Positions 48,243 to 56,458 of a DNA stretch of 64,000 bases are shown here, piece by piece. The number at the start of each line of letters is the position of its first letter. Within the stretch, counting starts at the first letter, position 1. This DNA comes from Aeromicrobium terrae (GTDB lineage: Bacteria; Actinomycetota; Actinomycetes; Propionibacteriales; Nocardioidaceae): contig NZ_VDUX01000002.1 of assembly GCF_008039565.1 (NCBI RefSeq), forward strand, positions 62,001 through 126,000, given 5' to 3'. The translations under genes and the position numbers were made by a program. The notes under the pieces were generated by a model that saw nothing but the letters and a program-made list of their open reading frames with translations, was not told where the DNA came from and searched no databases.

Positions 48243-49631
48243 TCAGCTCGCAGAGCTCGCTGAGTCCGCCTCAGCCTCGGCGGCGAGCTGCTCGTCCGTG
48301 GCGATCGTGCCGTCGGCGCGCAGACGCGAGAGGTCGAGCGAGTTGCCCGAGGCGTCCTTGACCGTGGCGGTCTCGACGAGCGAGGCCAGGGCCTTGCCGC
48401 GCAGGACCTCGCTCATCATCTCCGGCACGTGGTTGTGCTCCATGATGTGCTGGATGTAGGAGTTCGGGTCCTGGCCGGACTGCTGGGCGCGCCGCATGAT
48501 GTGCTGGCTCAGCTCGGTGTCGTCGATGCCGAACTCGCCGTCGGCGACCACCTGGTCGAGCACGAACTGGGCGATGATCGACTCACGGACACGGCGCTCG
48601 AGGTCGGCCTCGAACTCCTCGAGGGTCTGGCCCTCCTCGGCGAGGTAGTCGTCCATGCTCATGCCGGCGAAGGCGAGCTGCTGGGTGACCTGCTCGCGGC
48701 GCGAGCCGAGCTCCTCGGCCACCAGGCCGTCGGGCAGCGGGATCTCGATCTGGCCGATGATCTCGTCGAGCACCAGGTCGCGGGCCTCGTTGGCCTGCTC
48801 CATCCGCTTGCCGCGGGTGAGGCGGTCCTTCAGGTCGGCGCGCAGCTCGTCGAGGGTGTCGAACTCCGACGCCATCTGCACGAACTCCTCGTCGAGGTCG
48901 GGCAGCGCCTGCTCCTTGACCTCCTTGACGGTGACCGTGACGTCGACGTCCTGGCCCTTCAGCTCGCCGCCGACGAGCTGTGAGGCGAAGGTGGCAGTGC
49001 CGCCGGCCTCGAGGCCGGTGACGGCCTCGTCGAGACCGTCGAGCATCTCGGTCTTGCCGACCGTGTACGGCATGCCCTCGGCCTGCGCGCCCTCGATCGC
49101 GTTGCCGTCCTTGTCGGCGGCGTTGAGGTCGATGGTGAGGACGTCGCCCGCCTGGACGGGGCGCTCGACCTCGGTGAACGTGGCGAAGCGCTCACGGAGG
49201 GCCTCGAGCTGCTCGTCGACGTCGGCGTCGGTGACCTCGGCGTCCTTGACCTCGACGGAGATCCCGGAGATGTCGGGGAGCGTGATGGGCGGACGGACGT
49301 CGAGCTCGGCGGTGATCTCGATGGGCTCGCCGTCGCTGAACTTGGTGAGGTCGATCTCCGGCTGGCTGAGCGGCTGGATCTCCTGCTCCTGGACCGCCTG
49401 GCTGTACCACTGCGGCAGGGCGGCGTTGATGGCCTCGTCCAGGACCACGTTGCGGCCCACGCGCTGGTCGACGACGGCCGCCGGCACCTTGCCCTTCCGG
49501 AAGCCCGGCACGGTGACCTGGGCACCGATCGCCTGGTAGGCGTCCTTGAGGTTGGGCTCGAACTCCTCGAACGGGACTTCGATGGTGAGCTTGACCCGGG
49601 TGGGGCTCAAGGACTCGGTGCTGGTCTTCAC
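48243..49631 (-). CDS. tig: Trigger factor
   Basis: 462 residues. The N-terminal ribosome-binding domain has the signature VPGFRKGKVP (GFRxGKxP), followed by a FKBP-type PPIase domain (about residues 150-245) and a helical C-terminal chaperone domain with an acidic-alanine tail. It binds nascent chains at the exit tunnel. GTG 49631 has AGGAG 7 nt upstream. It is upstream of the Clp genes, as in most bacteria. tRNA-Pro is just upstream on the same strand. Confidence 0.96.
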   Translation of the reverse strand: MKTSTESLSPTRVKLTIEVPFEEFEPNLKDAYQAIGAQVTVPGFRKGKVPAAVVDQRVGRNVVLDEAINAALPQWYSQAVQEQEIQPLSQPEIDLTKFSDGEPIEITAELDVRPPITLPDISGISVEVKDAEVTDADVDEQLEALRERFATFTEVERPVQAGDVLTIDLNAADKDGNAIEGAQAEGMPYTVGKTEMLDGLDEAVTGLEAGGTATFASQLVGGELKGQDVDVTVTVKEVKEQALPDLDEEFVQMASEFDTLDELRADLKDRLTRGKRMEQANEARDLVLDEIIGQIEIPLPDGLVAEELGSRREQVTQQLAFAGMSMDDYLAEEGQTLEEFEADLERRVRESIIAQFVLDQVVADGEFGIDDTELSQHIMRRAQQSGQDPNSYIQHIMEHNHVPEMMSEVLRGKALASLVETATVKDASGNSLDLSRLRADGTIATDEQLAAEAEADSASSAS

Positions 49632-49669
49632 GAAGGAACTCCTGGGTTGATGACGATGCGGGCGCGGGA

Positions 49670-49746
49670 TGGTCGGGATGACAGGATTTGAACCTGCGAC
49701 CTTCCGCTCCCAAAGCGGATGCGCTACCAAGCTGCGCTACATCCCG
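49670..49746 (-). tRNA. tRNA-Pro (TGG)
   Basis: 77 nt with encoded CCA. Acceptor CGGGATG/CATCCCG, anticodon stem TCCGC/GCGGA around TTTGGGA, anticodon TGG. The T-loop has GGTTCAAATCC. It is 38 bp ahead of tig. Confidence 0.95.
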
Positions 49747-49781
49747 TCTGCCGACTTGCCAGTCTAGTGGAGACTGCAGTG

Positions 49782-50330
49782 ATGGCCCGAATCCGGTACG
49801 AGGCGCTGGCGGACACGGTCCGCGGCCGGCTGCCGGCCTGCGGTCCCGTGACCGTCGTCGGCGTGGACGGGCCGAGCGGGGCGGGCAAGACCGAGCTCGC
49901 CGACGGCCTCGGCGAGACGCTCGGGGCCACGGTGCTGCGCGTCGACGACCTGGTGCCCGGGTGGCGCGGGCTGGCGGCGATTCCTCCCGTGCTCGCGCGG
50001 GACGTCCTGACGCCGTTGTCACTGGGCCAGCCGGCCACGGCTCGCCGCTGGGACTGGGAGCACGACCGCCCCGGTGAGGTCCTGCGGCTGGACCCGGACC
50101 GGTACCTCGTCCTCGACGGCTGCGGCAGCGGTGCCCGCGTCGTCCGGCCGTTCCTCAGCCTCCTGGTGTGGGTCGACGCCCCCGAGGACGTCCGCCACGC
50201 CCGGGCGATGGCCCGCGACGGCGACGTCTACGAGCCGTGGTGGGACGTCTGGGCCGAGCAGGAGCGCGCGCTCTTCGCCGCCGAGCAGACCGTCGCGGCG
50301 GCGGACTTGCGGGTGCGGTCCTCGGTCTAG
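49782..50330 (+). CDS. Uridine/nucleoside kinase-like P-loop protein
   Basis: 182 residues. P-loop GVDGPSGAGKTELAD near residue 27, a VDDLVPGWRGL block and LVWVDAPEDVRHARAMARDG. It looks like a uridine kinase or phosphoribulokinase-type small-molecule kinase. The ATG at 49782 and the GTG at 49779 are both possible. Its stop TAG (50328-50330) overlaps the stop of the opposite gene in CTAG. Substrate unknown. Confidence 0.75.
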   Translation: MARIRYEALADTVRGRLPACGPVTVVGVDGPSGAGKTELADGLGETLGATVLRVDDLVPGWRGLAAIPPVLARDVLTPLSLGQPATARRWDWEHDRPGEVLRLDPDRYLVLDGCGSGARVVRPFLSLLVWVDAPEDVRHARAMARDGDVYEPWWDVWAEQERALFAAEQTVAAADLRVRSSV

Positions 50331-53300
50331 GTGCTCCAGCCGTTGAAGGCCAGCCAGGCGGTCGCGACGACCACGCCGAGGCCGAGGAACTCCTGGAACC
50401 ACGTCGTCGCACCGTCCTTCTTGTCGGTGAACGACTTCAGCACCGTCATCACCAGCGGCGGGACGGCCAGCAGCACGAAGACCCAGCGCACCGTCTCCAG
50501 GTCCGACGAGGCCGCCGCCTTGACCAGCCCGACCACCGCCGCGCCGACCACCAGCAGGACGAACAGTGCCGTGACGCCGCGTGGAAGCAGTCGCTGGATC
50601 CAGTCGACCCTGCGGAACTTCGTGCCGAGCGCCGTGAGGACCTGCGGCGCGCAGTAGAGCGCCGTGCCCACCCACCACTGCCAGCAGCTGCCGACGAACG
50701 AGTAGCCGATGAACGAGAACAGGAACGTCCGGAACGCGACGCCGCCGAGCCCGGCGAGCACCGTCGCGTCGGGGAACTCGGCCGACGCCTCGACGGCCTG
50801 CAGGCGCAGCGGGTAGAGCCGCGCCGCGGCGTTCTCCGACAGGATGCGGACCGCGACGCAGCCCAGGACGGTGAGTGCCACGAGCCCGGCGTGTGCCGGC
50901 AGTCCGGTCTGCTCCCCCGCGAAGCTGTCCATCGACTGCATCAGGCCGCGGGTCACCCAGGCGCACAGCAGCGAGGCGATCGCGAGGTCCGCGACCGTGT
51001 CCCAGACGTGGCGGACGGACCCGTCGCCGAGGCGGCGGAACGGCCGCATCGCCGAGCCGATGAGCGGGATCGACGTCCACAGGAAGCCGACGGCGCAGTA
51101 GACGAGGACCGAGTGGACGAGGTCCGGCGCTTGCGAGTTGGTCATCGTGCCGGACAGGACACCGGCCGCGATGTAGACCGTGAAGGCGACGGCACCGGCG
51201 AGGGCGTCGAACGTCGTCAGGATCGCGCCGGCCAGCAGGAGCCACAACGGCGGCGGCATGGCGCGACCGTCGGACGAGGCCGCCGCGAGCACGCCGACGA
51301 CCAGGCCCAGGACCGGTGCCAGCGTCCACAGCGACCCGAACATCGCCCGGACCTCGGTGCCGTCGATCGCCAGCCGGGCGGCCAGGGGGCTGTGCGGGGC
51401 GAGGCGGTGCGGCACCGCGACGCTCGCTGCGTCGATCGGCCGCCAGCCGGGGAACCGCCAGGTCCTGGACCGGTCGCCCGGGCCGATGCCGCGGGTGATC
51501 GTGGCGAACCGGTCGGGCTCGTAGGTCGAGCGCGCCGAGGCCCGCTTCGTGTCCGACGTCTCGCGGCTCACGCGCTCCTTGGCACGGGCGCGCGACTTGG
51601 ACGCCCGGCGTGCCCGGGCGGCGGGTCCGTACGCGCTGGTGCTGCCGATCCGCGACATCGCCAGGCTCTGCGCGGCGATGCCCGCACCACCACCGACCGT
51701 GATCATCGCGGTCGTCGCGACGCTGACGACCACCACCGGGCCGAGGGGTCCACGCAGCAGCTCCGCGAAGGAGTCCGACGTGTGGGTGGCGCCGAACGCG
51801 ATGGGGTCGGAGAGGTCGACTCCGCTCTCCGGGTCTGCTTCGTCGGGTCGGGTGTCCGTCAGGCCTTCGGTGAGGTCCGCCAGCTCGTCGACAGGGTCGA
51901 TGGTGTCGACCCTGCTGTCGACCGGGTCCTCGACGGGTCCGTCGACGGGCGCGATGATCGGGACGATGACCGGGACGACCGGGTCGTCGATGACGGAGCG
52001 GTCCGGGCCGCCGTCCCGGTCGCGTCCTCCGCCGTCGTCGTGCGGCGGCGGCTCGGGGTCGGTGTTGGGCGGCGGGTCGCTGCCCTCGAACACGGTCACG
52101 AGCACCATCGCGAGCGTCGCAAAGGGATTGCCGTCGCGGATCACCTGGTACTCGACCTCGCCGTCCTGGTCCGCGGACAGGAACGTGATCACGCCGGTGT
52201 GCTCGTCGATCACGGCGGCGATCCCCGGCGAGAGCGACACGATCGAGTAGTGCGTGGCGGCGCGCTCCTCCGCCGTCTCGTCGTTCAGCTTCTCGTCGTT
52301 GATCGAGACGTCGAGCGTGCCGCCCTTGCCGACCTCGACGTCGATGGCGTCGTCGACGGCGCAGGCGAGGTCGATGCCGTCGCCGCCCGTGAGAATGTCG
52401 TCGCCCTCGCCGCCACAGATGTAGTCGTTGCCGCTCTGGCCCTGGATGCGGTCGTTGCCGGCCTCGCCGAACAGCCGGTCGTCGCCGCCGATCAGGGTCT
52501 GCGGCGTGGCGCTGCCCTGGGACTCGCCCCAGATCCAGTCGTCGCCGTCGCCCCCGTACAGCTCGTCGTCCCCTCCGTAGACGGTGCCGGTCCCGCCGCT
52601 CTGGACCTCGGTCGAGCCATCGCCGATGAGGTGGTCGACACCCAGGCCTCCGTGGAGCGTGTCGTCCCCGCCGTGGAGGGTGGCGACCCCACCGACGTCG
52701 ATGACGGCCCACCCGTCGCCCCACATCCAGTCGTCGCCGTCGCCGCCGGACAGGTCGTCGGCGCCGCCGGTCAGCTCGGCCGTGCCCGTCGCGTGCAGCA
52801 AGGCCCAGCCGTCGCCGTAGATCTCGTCGTGGTCGGCGCCGCCGTCGAGCGTGTCGTCCCCCCCGAGCAGCACCACCGAGCCCGACCCGCCGCCAAAGAT
52901 CACGGCCTCGCCGTCTCCCTCCATCTGGTCCTCGCCGGCGCCGCCGTTCACCTGGTCCGCGCCGCCGTGCAGCTGGATGAACGCCCCGTCGACGAAGCCA
53001 TGAGCGAGGCCGTCGCCGAACACGTCGTCGTTCCCGTCGTCGCCGTTCGCGACGTCGGAACCGCCGACCAGGATCTGGTCGACGAGGCTCTCGGTGTCCA
53101 TGGAGCCGTCGCCGTACACCGCGTCGTCGCCCGCGCCTCCGCTGACGGTGTCGTCCTCGCCGACGAAGCCCTCGGAGAAGCCGTTGGCCTCGCCGGCGAC
53201 CACGTCGTTGTCGTCGCCGCCGTCGATCGTGTCTCTCCCCGACTGCCCGTAGACCGTGTCGTTCCCGGCGTCGCCGAACAGGGTGTCGTTGCCGCCGGTG

Positions 53301-54076
53301 GGGACGTCCGCGAAGTTGACGCCCTCGCCCCAGATGGTGTCGTCGCCGTCGCCACCGTGGACGGTGTCGTCGCCGCCGAGCAGGGAGTTGACGATCTCCG
53401 CCCCGTTCATGTGCGGGCCGTTCGACCCGCCGTCACCCCACACGGTGTCGTTCCCCGCGTCGCCCCAGATGATGTCGTCGCCGCCCACCACCTGGGAGAG
53501 GTGGTCGTCGGCACTGTCCGCGAGACCGTCACCCTTGATGAAGTCGTCCCCGCCGCCGCCGTGGATCAGGTCAGCACCGCCAAGCAGGAGGGCGCCCAGG
53601 GACCCTTGGACATCGCCGTCGCCGGTGATGACGTCGTCTCCGTCCGACGCGGTCGGAGCCAGCGCGTCGCCCCAGATGACGTCGTCGCCACCCTGGAGGA
53701 CCCCCTCCTCACCGGCCGACACCCCGCCGTCACCGACGACGGTGTCGGCACCGTCGCCGCCGGCCACCTGCGGGTCGTCGCCACCGACGAGGTCGGGCGT
53801 GTCACCGTCGGCCGCGTCGGCACTCGTGGTGCCGTCGCCGAGGACGGTGTCCGTCCCCCCGCTGCCGTCGAGCGTGTCGTTCCCGCCGCCCCCGGAGATC
53901 GTGTCGTCCGTCGTGTTCTCGTGGACGTGGACGTCGTCGCCGCCGCCGCCGCTGTAGTCGTCGGCCATCGCGACCGCCGGTGCGAGCGAGACGAAGGCGA
54001 TCAACAGGAGGGCGCCAACGCATCGCGCGAAGACGAGCCCCCGCGCAGCCCGGTCGTGCACCGGCCACCCCTGCAC
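50327..54076 (-). CDS. Calcium-binding RTX-type beta-roll protein with polytopic membrane C-terminus
   Basis: 1249 residues. A Sec signal (hydrophobic core about residues 18-35, then APAVAMA) is followed by residues 41-572 full of GGxGxD nonapeptide variants such as GGDGDDTIWG and GNDTVYGQSG, the parallel beta-roll that binds calcium. Residues 580-665 look like an Ig/cadherin-like domain, 668-760 are a proline/aspartate-rich linker, 778-800 is a membrane helix, 818-848 is a strongly basic stretch, and 913-1245 hold about eight more helices. This orientation puts the beta-roll outside and the basic stretch inside. RTX proteins usually lack such a domain. GTG 54076 follows TATCGT (54088-54083) by 6 nt, so the mRNA is probably leaderless. 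The membrane domain was not recognised. Confidence 0.8.
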   Translation of the reverse strand: MQGWPVHDRAARGLVFARCVGALLLIAFVSLAPAVAMADDYSGGGGDDVHVHENTTDDTISGGGGNDTLDGSGGTDTVLGDGTTSADAADGDTPDLVGGDDPQVAGGDGADTVVGDGGVSAGEEGVLQGGDDVIWGDALAPTASDGDDVITGDGDVQGSLGALLLGGADLIHGGGGDDFIKGDGLADSADDHLSQVVGGDDIIWGDAGNDTVWGDGGSNGPHMNGAEIVNSLLGGDDTVHGGDGDDTIWGEGVNFADVPTGGNDTLFGDAGNDTVYGQSGRDTIDGGDDNDVVAGEANGFSEGFVGEDDTVSGGAGDDAVYGDGSMDTESLVDQILVGGSDVANGDDGNDDVFGDGLAHGFVDGAFIQLHGGADQVNGGAGEDQMEGDGEAVIFGGGSGSVVLLGGDDTLDGGADHDEIYGDGWALLHATGTAELTGGADDLSGGDGDDWMWGDGWAVIDVGGVATLHGGDDTLHGGLGVDHLIGDGSTEVQSGGTGTVYGGDDELYGGDGDDWIWGESQGSATPQTLIGGDDRLFGEAGNDRIQGQSGNDYICGGEGDDILTGGDGIDLACAVDDAIDVEVGKGGTLDVSINDEKLNDETAEERAATHYSIVSLSPGIAAVIDEHTGVITFLSADQDGEVEYQVIRDGNPFATLAMVLVTVFEGSDPPPNTDPEPPPHDDGGGRDRDGGPDRSVIDDPVVPVIVPIIAPVDGPVEDPVDSRVDTIDPVDELADLTEGLTDTRPDEADPESGVDLSDPIAFGATHTSDSFAELLRGPLGPVVVVSVATTAMITVGGGAGIAAQSLAMSRIGSTSAYGPAARARRASKSRARAKERVSRETSDTKRASARSTYEPDRFATITRGIGPGDRSRTWRFPGWRPIDAASVAVPHRLAPHSPLAARLAIDGTEVRAMFGSLWTLAPVLGLVVGVLAAASSDGRAMPPPLWLLLAGAILTTFDALAGAVAFTVYIAAGVLSGTMTNSQAPDLVHSVLVYCAVGFLWTSIPLIGSAMRPFRRLGDGSVRHVWDTVADLAIASLLCAWVTRGLMQSMDSFAGEQTGLPAHAGLVALTVLGCVAVRILSENAAARLYPLRLQAVEASAEFPDATVLAGLGGVAFRTFLFSFIGYSFVGSCWQWWVGTALYCAPQVLTALGTKFRRVDWIQRLLPRGVTALFVLLVVGAAVVGLVKAAASSDLETVRWVFVLLAVPPLVMTVLKSFTDKKDGATTWFQEFLGLGVVVATAWLAFNGWST

Positions 54077-54183
54077 AGTCCGACGATAGAGCGAATCCCC
54101 ACCTCAGCGGGCATTTTTCTTCGGACGGCGCGCGGACCGTCCCCCGGTGCTGTGGCATCATGGACCCGCTGCTCAGGCAGCGC

Positions 54184-54260
54184 GCGGACGTAGCTCAATT
54201 GGTTAGAGTCTCTGCCTTCCAAGCAGAATGTTGCGAGTTCGAGTCTCGTCGTCCGCTCCA
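54184..54260 (+). tRNA. tRNA-Gly (TCC)
   Basis: 77 nt with encoded CCA. The anticodon stem TCTGC/GCAGA encloses CTTCCAA, giving anticodon TCC. The acceptor is GCGGACG/CGTCCGC. A near copy of its last 16 bases is repeated at 54340-54355. Confidence 0.95.
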
Positions 54261-54339
54261 TTCACGGCGAAGCCGTCCGGCGAGCGGACGACCCGACCTC
54301 GATGGGCCCCTGCCCGCGCCGAAGGCGCCCGTCAAGGGA

Positions 54340-54369
54340 CTCGTCGTCCGCTCCATGCACGCCGAAGCC
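54340..54369 (+). repeat. Direct repeat of the tRNA-Gly 3' end and flank
   Basis: CTCGTCGTCCGCTCCAT (54340-54356) repeats 54245-54261 (the tRNA 3' end plus one base). The similarity continues to 54369 (compare 54245-54274), 28 of 30 bases identical. The distance between copies is 95 bp. This looks like an att-type duplication. Confidence 0.7.
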
Positions 54370-54378
54370 CCCGGTCAG

Positions 54379-54451
54379 CGAGATGTGGCCGCTTGCGCAC
54401 CGTCTCGGGGCGTCAGACGGGCGTTTTGGGTGACTAACCCGCCACATCTCG
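54379..54451. repeat. Inverted-repeat element 3 with the GAGATGTG motif
   Basis: CGAGATGTGGC (54379-54389) and GCCACATCTCG (54441-54451) form a perfect 11-bp inverted repeat 51 bp apart, with an inner CCGTCT/AGACGG pair (54400-54420). The AGATGTGsC core also occurs in elements 1 and 2, though the long terminal arms are absent. It lies just ahead of the SDR gene and its right arm is about 14 bp from the ATG. Confidence 0.5.
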
Positions 54452-54464
54452 GCATGATCTGCCC

Positions 54465-55298
54465 ATGAGGACAGTGCTGATCACCGGGTGCTCGTCGGGG
54501 ATCGGGGAGGCGACGGCCGAGTGGCTCGCCAAGAACGGCTGGACGGTCTACGCCACGGCGCGGCGGCCCGAGACGCTGACCGGGCTGGCCGAGGCCGGCT
54601 GCAAGACCCTGGCGCTCGACGTGACCGACGAGTCGTCGATGACCGAGGCGGTCGACACGGTGCTCGCGGAAGCCGGTCGCATCGACGGCCTGGTCAACAA
54701 CGCGGGCTACTCGCAGTCCGGCGCGTCCGAGACGCTCGACCTCGCCGACGTCCGGCGCCAGTTCGAGACCAACGTGTTCGGGCTGCTGCGGATGAGCCAG
54801 CTCGTCCTGCCGACGATGCGGTCGCAGGGCAGCGGGCGGATCGTGAACATCTCGTCGATGGGCGGCAAGCTCGTCTTTCCCGGCGGAGGCGCGTACCACG
54901 CCACGAAGTACGCGGTCGAGGCGTTCTCCGACGCGATGCGCTTCGAGGTCGGCGGGTTCGGCGTCCACGTCGTGCTGGTCGAGCCCGGCCTGATCACGAC
55001 GAACTTCGAGAACGCGGCCGTGGCCTCGATGGACCTCGACGACGACGGTCCTTACGGCCACTTCAACCGCAAGGTCGCGTCCGCGACGTCCGACGCGTAC
55101 AGCGGTCCCATGCGGCGGCTGGGCGGCCCGCCCGCCGCGGTGGCGAAGGTGATCGAGAAGGCGTTGACGACCCGGCGCCCGCGGGCGCGCTACACCGTCA
55201 CGCCGTCGGCGCGGCTGTCCATCGGCACCCGCCGCCTCATGCCCGACCGCATGTGGGACGTGGCGATGCGGGCTCAGTTCCCGCGGCCCCGCGCGTAG
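54465..55298 (+). CDS. Short-chain dehydrogenase/reductase (classical SDR)
   Basis: 277 residues. TGCSSGIG at residues 7-14 is the cofactor motif, NNAG is present, serine in ISSMGG and YHATK provides the catalytic Tyr-Lys. TARR after the second strand suggests NADP preference. ATG 54465 is preceded by CATGAT, 6 nt upstream. The last 25 bp overlap tail-to-tail with the SpoIIE gene. Substrate unknown. Confidence 0.88.
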   Translation: MRTVLITGCSSGIGEATAEWLAKNGWTVYATARRPETLTGLAEAGCKTLALDVTDESSMTEAVDTVLAEAGRIDGLVNNAGYSQSGASETLDLADVRRQFETNVFGLLRMSQLVLPTMRSQGSGRIVNISSMGGKLVFPGGGAYHATKYAVEAFSDAMRFEVGGFGVHVVLVEPGLITTNFENAAVASMDLDDDGPYGHFNRKVASATSDAYSGPMRRLGGPPAAVAKVIEKALTTRRPRARYTVTPSARLSIGTRRLMPDRMWDVAMRAQFPRPRA

Positions 55299-56458
55299 TC
55301 GACGACCGGCAGCTTCCGGTCGAGGATCAGGACGGCGCGGTCGTCGTCCTGCGCCAGGACGTCGCCGAGGATGCGCCGCGGTGCGTTCTCGAACCCGTCC
55401 TTGAGGACGACCTGTCCGGCCCTCCCCCGCAGCCAGTCGATCCCGCTGCGCACGTCGCGGATGCGCGACTCCACGACGCCGTCGGTGTAGAACATCAGAG
55501 CGTCGCCGGGCTCGAGGGTCCCGACGCTGCGATGGAAGTCGGGCCGCTCGAGGATGCCGAGCGCGGTGCCGCGGGCGCCGTCGACGACCCAGACGCTCTC
55601 GTGGTGCGACCACCTCAGGGCCGGCGGGTGGCCGGCGTTGATGACTGAGTAGGCACCCGTGTCGAGGTGCACGAGCACGTGCACGGCGGTGGCGAAGCCC
55701 TCGTCCCACCGCTGCCGGAGCAGGAAGTCGTTGGCCGCGGCGAACAGCCCGAGCGGTGGCAGCGACCCGATGAGGCCGCCGAGCGCTCCGGCGAACTGCA
55801 ACGACTGGGTGCCGGCACCGACGCCCTTGCCGCACACGTCGACGAGCACCATCTCGAGACGCTTCTGGTCCTCGGAGAGGTTCGCGACGAGGAAGTCGCC
55901 GGCGAACTTGGCGCCGCCCGCCGACAGCACCGCAGACTGGGACCGCCAGCCCTCAGGCAGCGTCGGCACCACGCCCTGGGACTGCAGCCGGTCGTTCAGC
56001 TCGACCAGCATGGCCTCGCCCAGCGGCCCCGGCAGCCCGCTGCGGTAGCGGCTGGCGGCGAACAGGATGAGAAGACCCACGAGGATCACGGTGAGCAGGT
56101 TGCTGATCCGTGCCGAGGTGAACTCCGTGTCGAGCGTCTGCTTCGTGACCGTGAGGACGGCGCCGAGGCCGACGATCGCGAGCAGGACCAGGAGCGGTCG
56201 GTACCGCAGCACGAAGCTGCCCAGGACGAGCGGGATGACCAGCGTGGCGACCGGGACGAAGTCGTAGCTGGCGAGAGAGATGAAGATCATCCCGAGCGCG
56301 AGGGCGCTGAGGGCCGCGAGAGCGGCCAGCTGGCCCTCGTTCGTGCCCGTGCGCCAGCGCGTGGTGCGCTCGTCGAAGAAGCCCACGACACGAGCGAGGA
56401 CGCGCTTCACGCGCGATTCCTCGCCACCCCAGGCCCCGCTCCCATGCCCGTGTGTCAC
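55274..56458 (-). CDS. Membrane-bound PP2C/SpoIIE-type serine phosphatase
   Basis: 394 residues. An N-terminal region has four hydrophobic helices (about residues 45-135), followed by a SpoIIE/RsbU-type phosphatase domain with the metal-binding aspartate in VLVDVCGKG, INAGHPPALRW and FYTDGVVESR. Such enzymes dephosphorylate anti-sigma-factor antagonists. No sigma factor or anti-sigma gene is adjacent. The GTG overlaps the nei stop, and TAGGCT (56470-56465) within nei ends 6 nt before it, so it probably has its own leaderless promoter. Confidence 0.88.
   Translation of the reverse strand: MTHGHGSGAWGGEESRVKRVLARVVGFFDERTTRWRTGTNEGQLAALAALSALALGMIFISLASYDFVPVATLVIPLVLGSFVLRYRPLLVLLAIVGLGAVLTVTKQTLDTEFTSARISNLLTVILVGLLILFAASRYRSGLPGPLGEAMLVELNDRLQSQGVVPTLPEGWRSQSAVLSAGGAKFAGDFLVANLSEDQKRLEMVLVDVCGKGVGAGTQSLQFAGALGGLIGSLPPLGLFAAANDFLLRQRWDEGFATAVHVLVHLDTGAYSVINAGHPPALRWSHHESVWVVDGARGTALGILERPDFHRSVGTLEPGDALMFYTDGVVESRIRDVRSGIDWLRGRAGQVVLKDGFENAPRRILGDVLAQDDDRAVLILDRKLPVVDYARGRGN

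Noticed and set aside
50168..54193. A very long open frame (about 1340 codons) on the plus strand, opposite the beta-roll gene
   Set aside because: It is arginine/valine-rich without domains and mirrors the repeat codons of the real gene; high GC leaves few stops in this frame.
54184..54464. A prophage or integrative element at tRNA-Gly
   Set aside because: No integrase or phage gene is present and the repeat interval is only 95 bp; at most an att scar.
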